A stretch of 64,000 nt of DNA from Dillenia suffruticosa (lineage: Eukaryota > Streptophyta > Magnoliopsida > Dilleniales > Dilleniaceae). The position numbers and the translations under genes are program-made. Shown here one piece after another: positions 24,400 through 35,676 of the stretch (positions are counted from its first letter, which is position 1; each line of letters begins with the position of its first letter). The DNA lies in contig JAVTVX010000027.1 in the NCBI GenBank assembly GCA_033439265.1, forward strand, positions 883,001 to 947,000, read 5' to 3'. A model generated the notes under the pieces. That model was not told where the DNA came from. It did no database searches and saw nothing but the letters and a program-made list of their open reading frames with translations.

Positions 24400-25950
24400 T
24401 TCGAGATTTAATTTCACAACTAAAATCGATTATTTAAAAAATAAATATAAAGATAATAAAAAAATATATAGAATATATTAATTTAATTTGTATGAATTTT
24501 TCTATATCACTCGTTCTATCGAAAATTATCTTCTCGTCTAAATTCTTAACTATCGTAAATTTACGGATAATTTACATCCAAATTTTCAACGCTCTATCTC
24601 TATACTTTACTAGATTTCTTAATTAGTGTGTTTTTGGATTTTCTTTACACATGTTCAATCCACCTCAAATGATACTCTCGCATCTTATCTATAATTGAAA
24701 TAAATTTCAATTTGTTACGAATTTCTTTATTTATAATTTTATTTCTTTTACTCTTACCACATATTCACCTAAATATTCTCATTTCTATTATAATCACTCT
24801 TTGTTCTTATTATTTAATACTCAAATATTAAGTACCATACAATAATACATGTTTTACAGTGATTTTATAAAACTTTTCCTTCAAATATAGTGATATCGTG
24901 CGACCGTAAAAAACTCCGGATGTCGTTTTGCATCTCATCAAACCCGTTTGAATCATATATTTTACATCCCTATTTATATTGTCATCATTTTGAATGATAA
25001 AATCAAAATATTTAAATCGTTCACTTTTTAGCATTTCTTATCTATCTAACCTAATTGTTTTTTTATCATTTTGATAACTATCGCTAAATTTACATATCAT
25101 ATATTCAGTTTTTGATCAGTTTAATTTAAACCATCTGCATTCAAGTGTGATCCTCCATAATTTTAATTTAGCATTAACATCGTCTCTACTTTTATCATCA
25201 ACACTATATCATTTACAAAAAGTATATACCATGATATTTCATTTTAGATATTTTTTATAATTTTGTCTATCACTATTACAAAGATAATGAAATTTAATAC
25301 CGAATCTTGACGAAGCCCTGGAAAAGTTATCGCTGGTTATAATTCTCTCATACATATCTCTAATAAGATTGATATATTTCAAAGAAATTTCTTTTTTTAT
25401 TAGCACTCACCATAATACATTTGTAGGAAGCTTATCATATACTTTTTCTAAATCGATAAACACTATATGTAGGACTCTCTTCTGTGATTTATATATCTCT
25501 ATCAAATGTCTTAATAAGCAAATTGTTTCTGTGGTAGATGTTTCTGATATAAATCCAAATTGATTTTAAAACATATTTATCTCTAATTTCAATCTATACT
25601 CTATCACTATTTTTCGTAATTTCATGGTATGATTCATAAGTTTAATTTTTCTATAGTTGGAACAATCATGTATATCTTTTTTATTATTATATAGTGATAC
25701 AATTATACTCTTCCTTCATATTTAGAGTATTGTCTTGATTTGCCAAATATTTTTTAAAATATCCGTTAACATTATTATACTAAATTCACGTAAACATTTC
25801 CATACTTTTATAAGAATTTCCACACTTTTATAGGAATGTCATCAGATGAATTTTACGCTTAAAATCTCTATTAATCTCTTTTACATGTATCTCGATATAT
25901 TTTATATTTATTGTACTTTTAACATTAAAGAGATTATAAAAATAAAAGCT
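24400..25950 (-). mobile_element. RTE-type LINE relic (reverse transcriptase, 3' part)
   Basis: Although riddled with stops and AT mutations, the minus strand keeps ordered landmarks of the RTE-clade plant LINE reverse transcriptase. These are SYNYRKIKLMNHTMKL-like sequence (about 25660-25620), NQFGFISETSTTE (about 25565), HIVFIDLEKVYDKLP (about 25470-25430), the polymerase box in mutated form (FVNDIVLM, normally FADD, about 25215), RFKYFDFIIQND (about 25020), SGVFYGRTISLYLKEKFY (about 24925-24870), VKHVLLYGT (about 24850) and DKMREYHLRWIEHV (about 24700-24650). The 5' half with the endonuclease was not seen, so the copy is 5'-truncated or too decayed to recognise. It is inactive. Confidence 0.8.
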
Positions 25951-26416
25951 TATTAATATAAAATTAATATTAAAATTTTTACTCTTTATTTGTAAAATTT
26001 TATAATAAAACTTATGTAATATGATTAAAAAATATTATAAGTCAATAAAATAAATAAAAATCAAATGAATAGAAATTTTGGCCACGGATAACGTATGATT
26101 GCAAAAATCATAGCTATATATATATAATTCCTCCATTATATTTGAGCAATGGTCACTTAGGTTGAAGTTAATATAACTAGCTAGTCATGAGTTTCCTTTG
26201 TTCCCTTTTTTGGGAGTATTTTATAAAAGATTTGTTTTTTTATTTATTTTAAATGATAAATTAGAGTCATTTTTCAAATTTGGGCCCAGAAATTACAAAA
26301 GGTTAGTTATCAAAAGCAAGGCAAGCCAATTAGTTAAAGTTCAATCGGCACCGTCTCCTTTCTCCTTGTAAATATCTCGAATTTGAATCTTTTTATATAC
26401 TAAAAAAAAATTTAAG

Positions 26417-26502
26417 TCCCCAAGGAGATAGTTTATTGGTACAAATCCTCTTTCTCAAATTTAGTGATTACATGTTCAAATTCTTATATAACAAAAAAAA
26501 AA
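26417..26502 (+). repeat. Second dispersed repeat family, copy B
   Basis: Parallels 21275-21365: 'ccaaggagatagtttattgg', 'tacaaatcc', 'gattacatgttcaaat' and 'ttatataac', then an A run. A poly(A)-like end supports retroposition. Confidence 0.4.
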
Positions 26503-26829
26503 AATTAAAAGCAGCACAAACTCAAGCCCAGCCCAACATTCTGCCAGTTCAACATTGGGCCCCAACCATCTAAGCCCATTTGAACCCGTTTATTTTCTGA
26601 GCACAAGCAAGTGTTCCAGTCCAGGCCCATGTGTTGCGCTTGCTCCGGTTGGAAAGCTGAATCGGGCTCCAGTCGTGTATGGCTTCCATGTCAAGGGTCC
26701 ATCACAACAACTCGGCACTTCAGTGTTATTTTATTTAATTTGGAAAATATTTTAACAAATTGTCCGGTTACCGGCACGATCAAAGTGTTTTTTAAGTATT
26801 TGTATAATAACAATAATTATCGAGCTCCT

Positions 26830-26998
26830 TTAAGTTGAGTAGTCCGACACTTTACCCCCTTAACTAGAGATCTCGACTTCAAATTCTAGGAATGACGAAA
26901 AAGAACTTGGGAGAACCAACCTCGAGAATGGACCCCACAGTGTTCTAACCGAATTAATCAGACAAAACCCATATACCGATAATGAAAACAAAAAATAA
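26830..26998 (+). repeat. SINE-like repeat, copy 3
   Basis: Plus orientation: 'taactagagatctcgacttc', 'gaatgacgaaaaag', 'gggagaacc', 'ccgaattaatcagac', 'ccgataatga', then an A-rich end. It shares the 'gaatgacgaaaaag' block with copy 1. Confidence 0.5.
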
Positions 26999-29206
26999 TA
27001 ATAATAACCATAATTAAAAAATAAATTATTATTTTTTCGATAACATTAATAGTTCTAAAAGAACTGCAAACTGCTAATTATCAAACTTAACTATTTTAAG
27101 AGTACTTTTATAAATATATTATAATATAATATTTTGTAAATATATTAAAACTACTTAGGTATATGAGTCAAAATATTATACCTTTATTTTGCTTGATAAC
27201 ATTTTAAAAAATAGTTGATCGTCGAAAGCACCATAAAATTTGTTTGATAAGAGATTTCATCAGGACTCAACGATTTTCACAAAATAATTCATAATAGAAA
27301 CCAATTTTTTGTCCTACAAATATAATAGATTTGGATTATGAGATCGGCTCAAATAATCATCCAAATGACTCGAAATATAAATTAAAAAAAAAAAAAAAAA
27401 ACATTGTCTTTTCCCTAGTACCAAGGTTTATATAAGAATGTTTTTGTGTAGAACTCTAATGTCGATTTCAGTTGAATGCCTAAACTGTGGCGGCTTTCTG
27501 GTGTACCTAACGGTTTTTTCTTCATTGAGAAATGAATATTTGTCTCGATCTAATTGAGACCAAAAGTCTAAACATGTTATGTTGAATCCGACCAAAAAAA
27601 TAAAAAAAAAAAGGATGAAAGCTCAACCGCTCCCATGATCACTTTTATTTTTTATGTTTGTATTGTATTAAGGGTTCATTCGGTATATAAAATGTTTCCT
27701 GATTTAATTCGGGAGTAGAAGAAGGATGGACATATATGTATATAATTTTTTTTTTTACATTTTTGTAAAAAGGGTGTTTTCATTCCTTGAACTCATGATT
27801 TAAAGGTCACCAAAAGAACAATTCAACAATTGCGTGAATATTTATCTCTGTCGAAATATTTATGCTTTCGCATTTGATTAATTCATGAAAATTACCCATA
27901 AATTATTTTTTTATTTGATCACTAATATCATATTTATTCGATTAATCCATTTTGAGTATTGTAGAACACAATTTAAAAGTAAACTCTTTCGATATTTATT
28001 TTTTATTTTTAAATTTTAAACTTAAGATTTTAGTTAAATAAATTTATAATTTTACTATTAAACTCATGGGACATTGATTTATTTATAAATTGGTTGTCAT
28101 AGAAAAAAATTAATTAAAAAAGTAAGATTTGAACTTTGAAGCGAAAAATTGGATAACATCAACGATATCTTTATTTTAATGGAGTATAGTCCCACCCACC
28201 ATTCTCATTTTGGTGTGCCAAGATGAACAATCATGCAGATTCGATGACATGGGAAGCTCATGAATCTCGTTCTCGACATTGACATCCATGAAAATAACAC
28301 CACCCCACTCCTCACTCCACAAGGATAACGATTCCAATTTCTGGGTCCCGCCAAAAATTGTTTAAGTCCTCTCTCTCTCTCTCTCTCTCTGTGTCTCGTT
28401 GTCTTCCCTTGGCCTCCACTCCGTCTATTTTGATTTCTTACAATCGTTATGTGGGAGCACATGGCATGCATAATGTAATCATCTTCCAACTCTTAATGGT
28501 TGGCTTAAAGCTTTTGTCTCCCACCTTATCCTCTATCTCCAACTCCAACATCATAATCTTATACTCGTCCAACTTCAAACAATCATTCTCCATCAAGTAC
28601 ATTTTTTCTTTCTTGAATTAGACATTCCCAATGGTTCTTCAATAATGCAATTTTTCCTTTTGACTTTTTTTTGGCCCGGGGGAGGGGAGAGAACATGCTT
28701 TGGAGTCCCATCCTCTCAAGATTATCACAAATAAATAAATAAATAAATAATCTTGTGGGGGCTAAATAATTTTTTTTAATTTATAATTAAAATGAAAAAA
28801 AATAGAAGCAAAAAATAATTTATTTACCTATATTTTACCTATAAAAATCATGTGCAGAGGATTTTAAAAAAATTCTAACACAATGGTTTCTTAAAACCTC
28901 AGAACTAATATCATCGGTTTATTAATAATATGATTCAAATAAAATATTTCATTATAAATAAAGATTTTCTTTTTTTTTTTTAAATAATACTTGAAAGATA
29001 CAATTGATACCGATGGTGACTGCTCTCTTTAAGGGGAAAAGAGAAAGTCACTTGGTTGGATAAGTCACGAAGAAGAACAGATCAAAGACCAATTCATCAA
29101 GTTCTCCGCACCCCATCTTCTTCCTCAAAGAAAAAAAAAAAAAAAAGATCAACATCAATTATATTTCATTGTTGATAACTTGAGAGATAAGAAGTTGACA
29201 TTATTG

Positions 29207-29296
29207 ATGGCAACAACTGGGGAAGGACCACCGCCATCACTGCCGTCACCTCCACCGCACCCTGACTGCGACCTCGGTGGCGGGCCGACTAGCTAA
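29207..29296 (+). CDS. Possible small proline-rich peptide (29 residues)
   Basis: A short ATG frame (MATTGEGPPPSLPSPPPHPD then CDLGGGPTS) is strikingly GC-rich in AT-rich surroundings. It is followed by a hairpin-capable sequence (ggggtca, five-base loop, tgacccc) at about 29313-29331. It could be a genuine small ORF, an exon fragment of a lost gene or a captured gene piece. I know of no match. Confidence 0.2.
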   Translation: MATTGEGPPPSLPSPPPHPDCDLGGGPTS

Positions 29297-30118
29297 CAAA
29301 ATATAAAAAAGGGGGTCATCAATTGACCCCGTCACGCCTAAAATAACTTGTACCAATTGCATAATTAAATATCCTCTGTTGTTAAGCCCTGTGATCCTCG
29401 TTGAGCCCAATATATGAAGGACAACAAAAGACCAAGCTCAAACAAAGGATTAGGAGCTCATTATCGTCCTCAAATTATTTTGTGGTTAAAATTAATCACA
29501 AAGCACCAAAGTTTACTTGGCACACATCGTACCGGTTCAAGTCATTCCAATTGAAAAAAGGAAAAAGGAAAAGAAAGAACTTAAATTGCTCTATGAAAAG
29601 GGATTTTGTACGGTATCACCCGTCTTTCATTCGGTATTCTTTTTTTTCATTTTCTTTTTTTGTTCGATCTGAATCAATTAATATTCGAAATTATATTCTG
29701 ATTAATTCGATCTGAATTGTTATCAAATATTTCTTTAAAAAAAATTCTTTCAACATAGTTATTTCTATATTCTTTTATCACGAATGTATATCAATTATAC
29801 TTTCTATACCCTTTTATTTTTATTTTTTATTAAATTCATAAATTGAATAAATAAATAAGGAAATAAATATATAAATAAATTGTCTTAGCCAACAAGAGGA
29901 GTGACGTTCGGGGGTGGACCAAGTTCTTCCGCATGGCATATAGGCAATGGAAGCATAGGCCAGGCACATGGCCTTCTCTCTTTCGGATAATTGAGATTGA
30001 TGGATGGGATGTTTTAAAGTTTGAATATTATTGGCCTTTATTTTTTTTTTGTACAAGCAAGCGTAGCCAAACTGATTGAATTAAAAAATAGAGAATGAAA
30101 AAGGAAAGCTCTACCGAG

Positions 30119-30176
30119 CTGTCACGAGGGATGAATATCATTGGCCTCTGTCACGAGGGATGAATATTAATGGCCT
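30119..30176 (+). repeat. Two-copy tandem duplication, period 29 bp
   Basis: The unit 'ctgtcacgagggatgaatat' plus nine more bases is repeated with two mismatches. Confidence 0.9.
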
Positions 30177-30966
30177 CTGACAAATCAGTGTATCCTCCTC
30201 GCATTTGAGTTCAAAGGGCCAAGCCAAAAACTACTCAATGATTAAGCCTTTTTTCTTTATCCACTTGCATATGAATTATCCGTTAGATATGATAAAATAT
30301 ATTTTTTAAACTGCAGCTTGCCCCTTCATGTGCTATGAAAACCTCTATAAGCACCCGAATGTCTACCATGCCTATGACCTATCCTTTATACCATGACTTC
30401 CTACATTTGGTGTCACAAATTTAAAAACCATAATGCTAAATGATCATTTAAATTTAATTAGTCAAACAATAATATTAAATGAATCAAATAAATAAGATTA
30501 ATAAATAGCAATAATTCACACGTTCTTCTTCCCTAAAATCAATAAGAGTCTTCGATAGTTTATATTAATATATATCGACTCATTGACATTGACCTGTAAA
30601 CCGATCCACTTCGGTTTGTTTTAATTGTTTTTATTTGATTTCAAAAATATTTTGACTAATTTACGATATCATGTGAAAAAAAGCAAATTTGGACATATTT
30701 TTAAAATTATTTTGTTGGACTGAAAAGATATTTTTATTAATTTATTATTAAAGATTTTAAGTATTTATCTATAAAGGATTTGGAATTTGATTTTGATTCA
30801 TGTGGACTCTTGTGATATTAAAAAAAAATCACAAAAATGAACAAATTAACATAAATATCTTAATCTATGAAAGGCATCAACAAAAGAGTAAATAATATGC
30901 TCATGTCTAGTTAAATTTTTAAGTAATTTAAAATATAAAAAGAAAATTGGTATTGATCTCAAGAAC

Positions 30967-30967
30967 A

Positions 30968-31026
<59 letters not shown>
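30967..31026 (+). repeat. Compound (AT)n(GT)n microsatellite
   Basis: An alternating AT tract passes directly into a GT tract. Both are alternating purine-pyrimidine sequences. Confidence 0.95.
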
Positions 31027-31028
<2 letters not shown>

Positions 31029-31242
31029 CACAAATTCTACTTTCTAAAAGCTAAATAAAATAAAATATTTAGAGAGAAGCAAAAAAAGTTACCATGGATG
31101 ATTGTTCGTTTTCGCCGTCACAAATTCGGCTTCTTAATTCCGATTCCTATTAGGGCGAGTTAGTTCTTCCTTCAAATTTACACTTCTTCTTCGATTCCTC
31201 AAAATTTTTGAGAATTTCGAATTCCAAACCCTGATTCTTTCA

Positions 31243-31761
31243 CTACCAACACTGGTCAGTCTCCCAATTCCGGCTAGTATAACCGCTGCCAACTCCAGAC
31301 GAAATTCCTCTAAACCTTGAGTAATAAGAACGAATTCGTCTGAATAGCTTCCGATCGTAATCGGCTCGTTTCTCGGGATCAGATAGAGTCGAATACGCCG
31401 CGTGGATTTTCATGAACTCGTCGGCGGAGGAATCTTTCAAATCGTTGCTGGCGACGTCGGGATGGAATACTCTGGCGAGTTTGCGATAAGCGGCCTTGAT
31501 TTCTTGAATTGATGCGCCGATCGGTAAGCCGAGGACCTCGTAGAGAGAGATAGTGTTGCAGCAGGAAGAGGAGCAGAGACGGGAGGAAGAGAAAGGCCTT
31601 GTTTTGTCCGCCGATTCACAGCCTGCTCCGGCGACGCAGAAAATCGGAGAACAGAATTTCACAGAGGAGGAAGCGAGAGAGGGCGATTTGACGGTTATTG
31701 TGCGGCGGAGGAACGGCGGAGATGGACGGAGAAATTGTGTAGAATTGCAAATTGCGACCAT
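31243..31761 (-). CDS. DNAJ11: Small chloroplast-type DnaJ (J-domain) protein, DnaJ11-like
   Basis: An intact intronless frame of 172 residues, typical of plant DnaJ11/DnaJ8 proteins. Residues 1 to about 65 are Ser/Arg/Pro-rich without acidic residues in the first 45, consistent with a plastid transit peptide. The J domain spans about 72-138 (SLYEVLGLPIGASIQEIKAA) with the HPD triad at residues 100-102 (VFHPDVAS). There is no Gly/Phe or Cys-rich zinc domain, so it is a class III J protein. Its role is to stimulate ATP hydrolysis of an Hsp70 partner, probably in the stroma. In Arabidopsis DnaJ11 sits beside ARO3 and near CPK18, in agreement with the order here. Confidence 0.92.
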   Translation of the reverse strand: MVAICNSTQFLRPSPPFLRRTITVKSPSLASSSVKFCSPIFCVAGAGCESADKTRPFSSSRLCSSSCCNTISLYEVLGLPIGASIQEIKAAYRKLARVFHPDVASNDLKDSSADEFMKIHAAYSTLSDPEKRADYDRKLFRRIRSYYSRFRGISSGVGSGYTSRNWETDQCW

Positions 31762-31849
31762 TGTCCGATCAGGTACGTTTAGGTTTCGATGTCTCTTCTG
31801 CTTTGCTTCTGTTTAGAGAGAGAGATTGAGAGGGAGAGGTGCGTGGAGC

Positions 31850-31856
31850 TTTTATA
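31850..31856 (-). promoter_or_regulatory. Probable TATA box of the DnaJ gene
   Basis: The minus strand reads TATAAAA about 90 bases upstream of the start codon, followed by a GA/CT-rich leader (about 31815-31835 and 31868-31895 on the plus strand). The distance and context fit a core promoter. Confidence 0.6.
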
Positions 31857-33208
31857 GGGGGGAGGTTGAGAGAGAGGGAGAGTGAGACAGAGAGATTGCT
31901 ATTTAGTCCCAAGCGAACAGCGTAATAGTCACGACACCTTCTCCCAACTCCCTGGGTCAAGTACAGTAAAAAAAAAAAAAAGTTACTGTGGGCTCCATAA
32001 GATTTCTAGATTTGAACAGGACCAAACTCTATTGAATCCGGTTAAGATCATGAAAGTGGATTTGGTTTAACTTTGTAATCGGATCCCTGAATCACAGATT
32101 CAGTTTTAATTTTTTAAGTTTCTAAAATTGGAAACCAAAAATGAGAATAAGATAGTGATAAAAATCTTAAAAAACCATAGAATTTCATATAGAAATTGTA
32201 AAAAAATAGAATGAAACATGAATCAAATCAAAATCCACATTGTCTAGTCATACAATTGGAATTAGACCAAAATCAATGGTTTTGATCCAAAACCATAACT
32301 AGTTTCAATTACGATTCTTCTATTTTTTTTTTTTTTTTTTTTTTTTTGCCAAATCGAAAGTTTCCTATTCTAATTCAATTTAGAGATATGGAACGAGTCT
32401 AGGCTAGAAAAGATTAGTGGTCATTGATGCTTTAATTTGAGAGTTCCATATACATGCACGTGTATTACGAGTGAGATAGTGTATTAAGAGTGATATAACA
32501 CTTGTACTAAGATGTTTTGAAAACAATGGGAGTGTTTAGACCAATGATGAGTCATTAATGCGATTATTAAAAATTGCACAATATTAATGTTTCAATTTGA
32601 GAGTTATATACAAAGGCACGCATATTACGGTTAAAACGACACTTGTATATGGAGTCACACAGTTGTATATATATAAATTGATTCAGTAAATCGTTGTTCG
32701 TGTCAAAATCATAAAATCTACATGGTTATGGATAACCACAGTTTATACCAGAGAAAACCCTCTTAATCATGAAAAATGTTATATTAAATTAAATCATAAA
32801 ATCTAAAAGGGATGAAATATTGAAAGAGAGAAAATAATTTCCAAAAGATAAAAGAAAATGATATAGAAGAAGAAATAAGGAAATTATCGATTCAATTCAA
32901 GTTCGTGCCAAAACTTCTTAACTCCAAATCAAGGGCAACTGCACCGCTGCCTCTCCTTTAAGAATAGTAAAGATAAAAGTGCAACACGAGGGTTTAAAGG
33001 TCAACCTAAGCCCTTTGCCCAATATGCATACCCACTTTAAGAAAAATTGAGCATCACGGTCTGAATCTAGGAATAGGATGTTATGTGACCCACGTAGGGT
33101 ACCAATTGAAACTTGAAATCAAGGACAAAATAAAAATGAAAAATTGGATCACCCCGTCTTTTTTCTGTAAAATCATTGATTTTTAGACAATAATTTTGTT
33201 CTAATTAA

Positions 33209-33297
33209 ATTGGATAAGGGTTTTTTTTTTTGTTTTTTGGGGGGGGGGGGGGATTTCGGTGCATCGACCCTTGTCGTGGCCCATTGGATAAGGGTTT
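33209..33297 (-). mobile_element. Truncated poly(A) retroposon with 15-bp target-site duplications
   Basis: Identical 15-bp direct repeats (attggataagggttt, at 33209-33223 and 33283-33297) flank about 59 bases. On the minus strand those bases read a short body (GGGCCACGACAAGGGTCGAT and following bases), a C run and an A-rich tail. Perfect 15-bp flanking repeats plus a terminal A tail are the hallmark of LINE-mediated insertion. The body is too short to classify, so this is a strongly truncated SINE or other retroposon. Confidence 0.65.
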
Positions 33298-33488
33298 AGT
33301 TGAGTTAAATGTACAGATTTATTAGTTTTAAATTGGGATTACAACCGCAAGACGAAGGAGCCTATGTGCAGCATTTAAAGTTTTGGTCACTAAAATATAA
33401 ATTTCTTAAGGGCATAAGGGAAGACGATGAAATTTTTATGTAATTTTTAAAAGTTTAGGAGCATCCCCTCCACAAAATCCACCATTTT

Positions 33489-33725
33489 TTTGGTACCATA
33501 TCTTTGATATCGCCTGATATCTAAGGTTTTGTCCCGACTAATCCAAACCAACCGTTACAGTGGCTTCTTTCAGAGGGCAAGTCTCCCAACGGAGAACTCT
33601 CCATACACATGAGGGCCTGATACTTCCAACAGGAGTCGAATCTCGGTCATATTCAAGAGTAGTTAACTTCACATCCAATTGAACCAACTCATGTTGCTCC
33701 ACAAAATCCACCCTCGATAACATAT
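33489..33725 (-). repeat. SINE-like repeat, copy 4
   Basis: The minus strand shows 'gagttggttcaattggatgt' as head, 'gagattcgactcctg' as B-box-like motif, 'ccgttgggagac', 'ggattagtcgggacaaaacc', 'agatatcagg' and a short A run. This is the copy whose 3' part best keeps the family words, with extra sequence in its middle. Confidence 0.6.
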
Positions 33726-34878
33726 GGAGTGACCTTTTTTTTGTAATTGTAACAGTGATTTTCTTTTATTTAGCCCCTTTTTTTATGTATATATTATATA
33801 TTTGTAATTTATCTAGCCATATAATTTGCTTGTATACATTTTTAAAATTTATTTAACAAAAAATATTTTTATCACTATAATTATTTTATAATTTTAATTG
33901 TATTAATATGATTTTAATCAGATTTGACCAAGTTTGCATTTCTTTTGAGTGTGTCTGGGATTGTCTCAGGCCGTGAGAGAAAGTGATAAAAGTGGAATAC
34001 AAAACAAAATAAAGAATAAAAAATTAAAAAAAAATAAATAAGAAGAGTTCTTTGGCAGTTCTTGGGTGGTGAGGAGAAAGGAATTCAGAAAAAAAAGTGA
34101 GGAAAGAATTAAAAAGAAAAAGAAAAGAAAAAGGAAAGTGAATCCAGAAGAAGGTGAGAAAAAGAAAGGAAAATTTAGGTTTGTAAATAAAAATAGAAAA
34201 AAATTTCTTTTTTTTATAAATTATCGAATTATTGGATTTATATAATATGATTCTTTTTAAAATCGTAACGACGTCGTGTCACCAAAAAGTGCATCAAAGT
34301 GTACGTAGTGCGGGCCATGCCCAGGATGGCAAATGCATTGGGACTAAAGTGGAAAACTCGAGATGAGGATTGACCAATACTTTCCGGCCTCCAAAGTTTT
34401 GAAAAATCTGAAAATACTTTGGAAAATTATTTTCATAGATATTCTCTGATTAATGAATTATATCGGTCATGCCATGGCGAATGGGAAGGGAGAGTCTTAC
34501 ATATTAATTTATTTATTTATTAATTTTTTTGGAAGTGGGCTTTTTGAATTATGTGATAGGAGCTGAGCCCACAAATTAAAAATTAATTATCTTTATTACT
34601 GAGGGCTTCATTATTTTGCACCCTGCAGTTTGTGTTTCATATCTTTAGGACAGTTTGGCAGTGGCCTGTTGTGAGCCATTTATTCATTTGGACAGTGGAG
34701 GATTTTTATTCTTATTTATTACTTTTTTATTTTGTCTTTCATGAATCTGAAATCATATCTAAAGCGACCGCAGATTTTGGAAAAATCTATGTTCCTATCC
34801 TTAGATAAGATAAACTGATAATAGGTTGTAGAGGAACCAAGATTCCTTGCTATACACCATAATCAACGGTCCTTTTAT

Positions 34879-35070
34879 CAACGAACAGTTAATTTAATGA
34901 AATATGACGTTAAATCCCTTAACTAAGTTTTTGAATTCGACTCGTTGTTTGGGTATGAAAAAAAACTATATTGGGAGAGTAGTCTCCCTTAAATAGGACA
35001 CTACAATCCTCAAACCGGATTAGTCAAAATATAATTCTGAATACTGATTGATATAATATAAAAAAAAATC
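34879..35070 (+). repeat. SINE-like repeat, copy 5
   Basis: Plus orientation, nearly full length: 'cagttaatttaatgaaatat', 'cccttaactaag', 'aattcgactcg', 'attgggagagtagtctccct', 'ccggattagtcaaaatataa', 'tgatataatat', then an A run. It aligns along its length with the minus copy at 57848-58045. Confidence 0.7.
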
Positions 35071-35634
35071 AACAACCCTTCTTATTTTTATAATTTTTAT
35101 GAATATCAATGGTTATCATATTCATATTCATACGATCATCATTTCATATAAATTAGATTTTCTTCTTTGGACGGTATGAGTAAGCAATTTGAAGGAGAAA
35201 GAGATAGTTGAACATTGATGGCAGACAATAGGTTCTTAGTCGTTTTCCACGCTGCATGCAGGTCTTGCTATGGATCCAACTTTTCCTTCCATTTCGTCAT
35301 TTGACAAAGACTTGTTTGCTTTTCACGTTGCTCCAATTGGTGTATACTGCAAAATATATTTGAAACTATCAAGTCCTCTTTTTCTTTTTCTTAGGTTACT
35401 AATGCTAACTTTAGCCTTAAAATGGACACAAAGGTGCTCAAGTCGGCCATGATTAAACCTTTTTGAAAGAATGTAATCTCATTGATAAGGCAAAATTATC
35501 GGTGCCCTAATACACGCAATACATCTCGCTTTTTTAAAGACATCTGAATAGTCAAGAACTCTTATTCAAATATTTTCTTAAAATCTTATTTTTGAGTTTT
35601 CATAGGTACATATATTTTTATAATTTTCATAATT

Positions 35635-35636
<2 letters not shown>

Positions 35637-35671
<35 letters not shown>
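35637..35671 (+). repeat. (TA)n microsatellite
   Basis: About 35 bases of perfect TA repeat. Confidence 0.95.

Positions 35672-35676
<5 letters not shown>

Larger units (their letters stand above)
25951..31242. other. Gene-poor spacer left of the DnaJ gene
   Basis: No supported gene across 5.3 kb apart from the small frame listed at 29207-29296. It contains two repeat-family copies, a (CT)n run at about 28369-28390, an (AAAT)n run at about 28730-28750, a 29-bp tandem duplication and a compound (AT)n(GT)n microsatellite. Confidence 0.5.
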
